Positions 30,694-35,308 of a DNA stretch of 35,308 nucleotides are shown here, one piece after another (within the stretch, counting starts at the first letter, position 1; the number at the start of each line of letters is the position of its first letter). A program made the position numbers and the translations under genes. Under the pieces are notes generated by a model. That model had not been told where the DNA came from and searched no databases. It was given only the letters and a program-made list of their open reading frames with translations. The stretch comes from an uncultured Lachnospiraceae bacterium. Lineage in GTDB: Bacteria; Bacillota; Clostridia; Lachnospirales; Lachnospiraceae. The stretch is taken from positions 1 through 35,308 of the forward strand of contig CATJHO010000071.1 of the NCBI GenBank assembly GCA_949740535.1. The letters are read 5' to 3'.

Positions 30694-30888
30694 ATGACAT
30701 GGGAGCAGTTTGAACAGACAGGCGCAGTGGAAGACTATCTTTCCTACAAGGGAGCCCAGGAAGAAACATGGCCGGGGAGACGGATGAGGGAACGATGGCC
30801 GGGTGGGCCCAAGGCCCGGAAAGAGACAGCGTATGGGGCAGACGATTACGGTGACAGGCATGGTCCTGAAGGCATATCCTTACGGTGA
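30694..30888 (+). CDS. YqzL-like small protein between era and recO
   Basis: 64 residues. MTWEQFEQTGAVEDYLSYKG (residues 1-20) matches the pattern of B. subtilis YqzL (a W, then F..TG...D.YL..K), a short protein of unknown function always found between era and recO. The rest is Arg/Gly/Pro-rich, unlike the short family members, and runs 56 bases into recO in another frame. No clear ribosome binding site is seen before the ATG. The open frame further up to 30550 lies inside the inverted-repeat element and is not used. The N-terminal part is probably real; the long tail may be only read-out of the recO start region. Confidence 0.55.
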   Translation: MTWEQFEQTGAVEDYLSYKGAQEETWPGRRMRERWPGGPKARKETAYGADDYGDRHGPEGISLR

Positions 30889-31483
30889 TTACGATAAGCG
30901 CTTGGTGGTACTTACCAAGGAACGGGGAAAAATTACAGTGTTTGCGAAGGGAGCCAGGCGTCAGAACAGCTCTCTTCTTGCTGTATGCAGTTCTTTTGTG
31001 TTTGGAGAGTTTTTTGTGTATGAGGGCCGCAGTTCTTTCAATCTGATGCAGGCCAAAGTGATGAATTATTTTTCAGAGCTTGGCACGGATGTGGAAGGGG
31101 CCTGCTGCGGCTTTTATTTCTGTGAACTGGCAGACTATTATACCAGAGAGGCCAGTGATGAGCTTCCCATGCTGAAGCTTCTCTATCAGTCCCTGCGGGC
31201 GCTTGGCAATGCGCACATTCCCAATGAGCTGGTCCGCTACATATTTGAACTGAAAACGCTGGTGCTCAATGGAGAGTGTCCGGTAGAGTTTGATGAGCTG
31301 GAGCTTACAGAAGCTGCCCGGTATGCACTTTCTTTTATTGTGGCTTCTCCGCCGGAGAAACTTTATACCTTTACCGTTTCGGAGGAAGTCCTGGGAGAGC
31401 TGCGCTTTGTGCTGCACCGCTGGCGGGAACTTTATATGGAAGGAAAATTCAAATCTCTGGAGATTCTGGAGGAAATGAGTTGA
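30833..31483 (+). CDS. recO: DNA repair protein RecO
   Basis: 216 residues from the ATG at 30833 (MGQTITVTGMVLKAYPYGDY), matching the usual RecO start; upstream in-frame codons to 30803 are not typical. The OB fold is DKRLVVLTKERGKITVFAKG, followed by the helical domain with CCGFYFCELADYYTREASD and a later CPVEFD without the full zinc cluster. RecO loads RecA on gapped DNA together with RecR. It is in the standard era-recO context. Confidence 0.93.
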   Translation: MGQTITVTGMVLKAYPYGDYDKRLVVLTKERGKITVFAKGARRQNSSLLAVCSSFVFGEFFVYEGRSSFNLMQAKVMNYFSELGTDVEGACCGFYFCELADYYTREASDELPMLKLLYQSLRALGNAHIPNELVRYIFELKTLVLNGECPVEFDELELTEAARYALSFIVASPPEKLYTFTVSEEVLGELRFVLHRWRELYMEGKFKSLEILEEMS

Positions 31484-31508
31484 AAAAATAGGAAAAAGAC
31501 GATATACT
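31480..31508 (+). promoter_or_regulatory. Sigma-A promoter of the lipoprotein-glyS pair
   Basis: TTGAAA (31480-31485), 17 bases, TATACT (31503-31508), with the -35 overlapping the recO stop codon. Confidence 0.8.
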
Positions 31509-31551
31509 ATCAGGGATGAAAGCCTCGAATGTATTTTGGGAGGGAATGGGT

Positions 31552-32145
31552 ATGAAAAAGTTTATCAGTGTATGTCTTTTGTGCTTCTGCCTGTTTTTGG
31601 CCGGTTGTTCGGAACAGATGCCAGAGGAAAATACGATTGCGGTGGATAAAAAGGGCGTTGTAACCTATACCGTGGTGGAGGATTTTGAAAAAGACTTTTA
31701 CGATGCAGAAGAGCTGCAAAGTGATATTGAGAAAGAGATAGCAGACTACAATCAGAAATTCGGATCGGATCCCCTGACTCTGAAAAGCTTTGAGGCAGAG
31801 GATGGAAAGGCGGTCATGCAGCTTCAGTTTGCGGAGGCCCGGTATTATGAGGAATATTACAGGGAGTTTGCCGGAGCAGAGCTGTTTGTGGGAACGCCCG
31901 GTGACGCGGAGAAGGCCGGATACCAGCTGGAGGGAGAGCTTCTTGGGGCAGACGGAAGTCTCAGCGACTGGAGCCAGGTGCCGGAACTGGATAAAGTAAA
32001 GGTATTGATTACCAATGAGGCCCTTCAGATTCAGGTTCCAGGGGACATTCAGTATGTGAGTCCTTCCGGAAGTGTTACGATCTTGGGAAAGAAGGAGGCG
32101 GCCGTGTCAGAGGAGGCAGGGCAGGCCTGTATTATTTATAAATAA
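31552..32145 (+). CDS. Lipoprotein of unknown function
   Basis: 197 residues from the ATG at 31552, with GGGAGGG seven bases upstream; further in-frame ATGs at 31516 and 31546 are poorer. MKKFISVCLLCFCLFLAGC is a lipoprotein signal with the lipobox LAGC and Cys19 as the lipidated residue. The exported part is acidic, with DFYDAEELQSDIEKEIADYN and a later GDIQYVSPSGSVTILGKKEA. No enzyme motif. Such proteins upstream of glyS are seen in related bacteria, but no function is known to me. It is transcribed from a strong promoter, probably together with glyS 19 bases downstream. Confidence 0.85.
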   Translation: MKKFISVCLLCFCLFLAGCSEQMPEENTIAVDKKGVVTYTVVEDFEKDFYDAEELQSDIEKEIADYNQKFGSDPLTLKSFEAEDGKAVMQLQFAEARYYEEYYREFAGAELFVGTPGDAEKAGYQLEGELLGADGSLSDWSQVPELDKVKVLITNEALQIQVPGDIQYVSPSGSVTILGKKEAAVSEEAGQACIIYK

Positions 32146-32164
32146 GTGAAGAGGAGACAAGACA

Positions 32165-33553
32165 ATGGAAAAGACGATGGATAAGATTGCGGCATTGGCA
32201 AAGGCCAGGGGATTTATCTATCCCGGTTCAGAGATTTACGGCGGACTTGCCAATACCTGGGATTACGGCAATCTGGGTGTGGAGTTGAAGAATAATGTAA
32301 AGCGTGCCTGGTGGCAGAAGTTTGTACAGGAGAATCCCTACAATGTAGGCGTGGACTGTGCCATTTTGATGAATCCTCAGACCTGGGTGGCTTCCGGCCA
32401 CTTGGGAAGCTTTTCCGATCCCTTGATGGACTGCAAGAGCTGTAAGGCCCGTTTCCGGGCGGATCAGCTGATCGAGGACTATATGGCGGAGAACGGTATT
32501 CAGGCAGAGGGCTCAGTTGATGCCTGGTCACAGGAAGAGATGAAGGCTTATATTGATGAACATGCCATCGCCTGCCCTTCCTGCGGAAAGCATGATTTTA
32601 CAGATATCCGTCAGTTTAACCTGATGTTTAAGACCTTCCAGGGCGTTACGGAGGATGCCAAGAATACTGTGTACCTGCGTCCGGAGACAGCCCAGGGGAT
32701 CTTTGTGAACTTTAAGAATGTGCAGAGAACCTCCCGGAAGAAGGTTCCCTTTGGCATTGCCCAGATTGGAAAGTCCTTCCGGAATGAGATTACCCCCGGC
32801 AACTTTACCTTCCGTACCAGAGAGTTTGAGCAGATGGAGCTGGAGTTCTTCTGCAAGCCGGATACGGACCTTGAGTGGTTTGCCTACTGGAAGCAGTACT
32901 GCATTGACTGGCTGAAAGCTCTGGGCATGAAGGATGAGGAACTGCGGGCAAGAGATCATGAGCAGGAGGAGCTGAGCTTCTATAGCAAGGCTACCACGGA
33001 TCTGGAATTCCTCTTCCCGTTTGGCTGGGGAGAGCTGTGGGGCATCGCAGATCGTACAGACTATGATCTGACCCAGCACCAGAATGTGTCCAAAGCGGAT
33101 CTTTCTTATTTTGATGATGAGACCAAGGAGAAATACATTCCCTATGTTATTGAGCCCTCCCTGGGCGCAGACCGTGTGGTTCTGGCCTTCCTGTGCGCGG
33201 CGTACGATGAGGAAGAGCTGGAAGGCGGCGATATGCGTACGGTCCTGCATTTCCATCCGGCCCTGGCCCCTGTAAAGGTAGGCGTTCTGCCCCTGTCCAA
33301 GAAGCTGAACGAGGGCGCAGAGGCAGTATACCGGAAGCTCTGCAAGACCTACAACTGCGAATTCGACGATCGCGGCAACATTGGAAAGCGTTACCGCCGT
33401 CAGGACGAGATAGGAACTCCTTTCTGTGTAACCTATGACTTTGACTCGGAAGAGGATCAGGCCGTAACTGTCCGGGATCGGGATACCATGGCTCAGGTGC
33501 GGGTGAAAATTGATGAGTTAGAGGCTTATTTTGCGGATAAGTTTCAGTTTTAA
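32165..33553 (+). CDS. glyS: Glycyl-tRNA synthetase (dimeric, single-chain type)
   Basis: 462 residues, class II synthetase of the alpha2 form. The N-terminus with [20 protein letters not shown] is diagnostic; a zinc-type set of Cys is C90, C93, C137 and C140; [15 protein letters not shown] and [16 protein letters not shown] (motif 2) and [14 protein letters not shown] (motif 3) follow, with the C-terminal anticodon-binding domain from about residue 360. It charges tRNA-Gly. No T-box leader precedes it; the lipoprotein gene lies directly upstream. Confidence 0.97.
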   Translation: MEKTMDKIAALAKARGFIYPGSEIYGGLANTWDYGNLGVELKNNVKRAWWQKFVQENPYNVGVDCAILMNPQTWVASGHLGSFSDPLMDCKSCKARFRADQLIEDYMAENGIQAEGSVDAWSQEEMKAYIDEHAIACPSCGKHDFTDIRQFNLMFKTFQGVTEDAKNTVYLRPETAQGIFVNFKNVQRTSRKKVPFGIAQIGKSFRNEITPGNFTFRTREFEQMELEFFCKPDTDLEWFAYWKQYCIDWLKALGMKDEELRARDHEQEELSFYSKATTDLEFLFPFGWGELWGIADRTDYDLTQHQNVSKADLSYFDDETKEKYIPYVIEPSLGADRVVLAFLCAAYDEEELEGGDMRTVLHFHPALAPVKVGVLPLSKKLNEGAEAVYRKLCKTYNCEFDDRGNIGKRYRRQDEIGTPFCVTYDFDSEEDQAVTVRDRDTMAQVRVKIDELEAYFADKFQF

Positions 33554-33611
33554 GCTGATATTTTGAAAATGTGAAAAACAGAGGAAGAATTATCAGAAAG
33601 AGTTGTAAAGG

Positions 33612-33640
33612 TTGACGAAACCGCCAATTAGTGATAGTTT
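33612..33640 (+). promoter_or_regulatory. Candidate promoter of the PPi-phosphofructokinase gene
   Basis: TTGACG (33612-33617), 17 bases, TAGTTT (33635-33640). The -10 is weak; TAAAAT a few bases on is an alternative with a longer spacer. Confidence 0.5.
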
Positions 33641-33689
33641 AAAATAAGAGTGCTTAAAGCTCTGTATAAAATAACAAAGGAGTACAATT

Positions 33690-35308
33690 ATGAATCTTTC
33701 ACCACTTCAGAAAGCAAGATATGAATATGTTCCGAAGCTTCCGGCAATGCTCAGAAACGGCATCACCGAGATTGCCGTTAAAGAAGGAAGCACGACCACC
33801 AGTGCGGCGGATCAGGAGAAAATTAAAGCGCTGTTCCCGAACACTTACGGAAAGCCGGAGGTTACCTTTGAGAAGGGGCAGAATACTTCTGCCGCTAAGA
33901 AGCAGGTAGTCGGCGTGATCCTTTCCGGCGGACAGGCGCCTGGCGGACATAATGTTGTGTGCGGCCTGTACGATGCGCTGAAGGCGACCAACAAAGAGAA
34001 TATCCTGATTGGCTTCAAGGGAGGCCCCAGCGGACTGATTGAGGATAAGTATATTGTGTTTGAGGACGCTTACATTGATCAGTACAGAAATACCGGCGGA
34101 TTTGATATCATAGGTTCAGGAAGAACCAAGCTGGAGACCGAAGAGCAGTTTGCGATTGCGACAGAGGTTTGCAGGAAGCACGGCATTACTGCCATTGTGA
34201 TCATTGGCGGCGACGATTCCAACACCAATGCATGCGTGCTTGCGGAGTATATGGCTGCGCACAACACCGGTGTACAGGTTATCGGATGCCCGAAGACCAT
34301 CGACGGCGACTTAAAGAATGAGGACATTGAGATTTCCTTTGGTTTTGATACGGCAACTAAGACTTACAGCGAATTGATTGGAAACATTGAGAGAGACTGC
34401 AACTCTGCCAAGAAATACTGGCATTTCATCAAGGTTATGGGACGGAGCGCTTCTCATGTTGCACTGGAGTGTGCACTGGAGTGCCAGCCGAATATCTGTC
34501 TGATCTCCGAGGAGGTTAAGGAAAAGAAGCAGTCTCTGTCCGAGATCGCGGATTATATTGCGGATTCCGTGGAGAAGAGAGCGGCAAACGGCCTTAACTT
34601 TGGCGTTGTCGTGATTCCCGAGGGCGTTGTGGAATTTGTTCCCGAGTTCTCCGCTCTGATCGGCGAGATCAACGAACTTCTTGCAGGCAGCAAGGCAGAT
34701 GCGTTTAATGCGCTTCCGAATTGGAGCGAAAAGTATGCGTTTATCGAGAAGGGGCTTTCGGGGGATGCTATGGAAGTATTTGCGATTCTTCCTCAGGCGA
34801 TTCAGCAGCAGCTGTTCCTTGAGAGAGATCCCCACGGCAATGTACAGGTTTCCCTGATTGAGTCCGAGAAATTGTTCGCAGCTCTTGTAGGCGATAAGCT
34901 GAAAGCAAGAAAAGCGGCGGGAACTTATGCGGGCAAGTACGCAGTCCAGACGCATTTCTTTGGCTATGAAGGAAGATGTGCATTCCCGTCCAATTTTGAT
35001 GCCGACTATTGCTATTCTCTCGGCTACAATGCGTTCATGCTGATCCAGTATGGCTACAATGGTTATCTTTCCAAGGTTTCCAACCTGTCCAGGCCGGCGG
35101 AAGAGTGGGTTGCGGGCGGTATGCCGATTACCAAGATGATGAACATTGAGAGAAGACACGGCGAGGATAAGCCGGTTATCAAGAATGCTCGTGTGGAACT
35201 GGATGGAACGCCCTTCAAGTACTTTGAGGCTCACAGAGATGAGTGGGCGGCAGAGACTGCTTATGTATTTCCGGGAGCTATTCAGTATTATGGGCCGGCT
35301 GAGGTGTG
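33690..35308 (+). CDS. pfp: Pyrophosphate-dependent phosphofructokinase, long type (partial at right edge)
   Basis: 539 codons are present and the frame continues past the window. The ATG at 33690 has AAAGGAG ten bases before it. [20 protein letters not shown] is the phosphate-binding start; [11 protein letters not shown] has the GGDD form (Asp rather than Gly) and [11 protein letters not shown] the Lys that mark PPi-using enzymes. [30 protein letters not shown] and [18 protein letters not shown] follow, as in the roughly 550-residue PFP class related to the plant beta subunit. It interconverts fructose-6-phosphate and fructose-1,6-bisphosphate with PPi in glycolysis, and only a few residues should be missing. 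Confidence 0.95.
   Translation, partial: MNLSPLQKARYEYVPKLPAMLRNGITEIAVKEGSTTTSAADQEKIKALFPNTYGKPEVTFEKGQNTSAAKKQVVGVILSGGQAPGGHNVVCGLYDALKATNKENILIGFKGGPSGLIEDKYIVFEDAYIDQYRNTGGFDIIGSGRTKLETEEQFAIATEVCRKHGITAIVIIGGDDSNTNACVLAEYMAAHNTGVQVIGCPKTIDGDLKNEDIEISFGFDTATKTYSELIGNIERDCNSAKKYWHFIKVMGRSASHVALECALECQPNICLISEEVKEKKQSLSEIADYIADSVEKRAANGLNFGVVVIPEGVVEFVPEFSALIGEINELLAGSKADAFNALPNWSEKYAFIEKGLSGDAMEVFAILPQAIQQQLFLERDPHGNVQVSLIESEKLFAALVGDKLKARKAAGTYAGKYAVQTHFFGYEGRCAFPSNFDADYCYSLGYNAFMLIQYGYNGYLSKVSNLSRPAEEWVAGGMPITKMMNIERRHGEDKPVIKNARVELDGTPFKYFEAHRDEWAAETAYVFPGAIQYYGPAEV

Noticed and set aside
32146-32164. T-box riboswitch before glyS
   Set aside because: Only 19 bases separate glyS from the lipoprotein gene and no T-box features are seen before the lipoprotein promoter either.

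Overview
The window looks like the chromosome of a Gram-positive gut-type clostridium, most likely a member of the Lachnospiraceae (Blautia/Ruminococcus-like). The signs are a pyruvate:ferredoxin oxidoreductase, a PPi-dependent phosphofructokinase, mannose-family and general PTS genes, strong AGGAGG ribosome binding sites, sigma-A type promoters with 17-bp spacers, and Firmicute gene orders (yicC-gmk-rpoZ; era-yqzL-recO-glyS). No tRNA, rRNA, CRISPR array, intact transposase or phage gene is seen.

Left part (1-3.8 kb): the 3' end of nifJ, then a DeoR-type regulator next to rhamnulokinase (rhaB) and a small orotate-PRTase-like protein closed by a terminator. From 3.87 to 9.77 kb there is one tightly packed, probably co-transcribed plus-strand operon: an IbrA-like PAPS-reductase-family ATPase (DUF3440), an IbrB-like ParB-fold protein, a secreted protein with two DxDxDG calcium-loop-like repeats, an OmpR-family response regulator, a histidine kinase and a membrane-anchored protein. 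This coupling of IbrAB to a two-component system is the most unusual system here.

Middle part (9.95-16.66 kb, minus strand): a mannose-family PTS operon (IIC, IID, IIB, SIS sugar isomerase/deglycase-like, IIA, HAD phosphatase) starting from a clear promoter. It is subdivided by two hairpin terminators and followed by an EamA transporter, a UTRA-only protein with no DNA-binding domain, and a complete GntR/HutC regulator. The substrate is not identifiable from sequence; a phosphorylated amino sugar or Amadori product is plausible. A tandem TGGTATATG repeat lies just downstream of the operon promoter and is a candidate operator.

Right part (17-35.3 kb, plus strand): a fused N-acetylmuramoyl-L-alanine amidase/polysaccharide deacetylase, which would join in one chain the two activities that make muramic delta-lactam in spore cortex; yicC-gmk-rpoZ with its own promoter and terminator; nagB; ptsI and ptsH in unusual I-then-H order, where HPr keeps His15 but has Arg in place of regulatory Ser46; a small membrane protein; an M16C presequence-type metalloprotease; an NhaC-type antiporter; era, a yqzL-like ORF and recO; a lipoprotein; glyS; and a PPi-dependent phosphofructokinase running off the right edge. 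Between era and recO lies a 155-bp element with nested inverted repeats, whose end sequence recurs in other intergenic gaps.

All functional names come from recognising motifs and family layouts by eye; no database search was possible.
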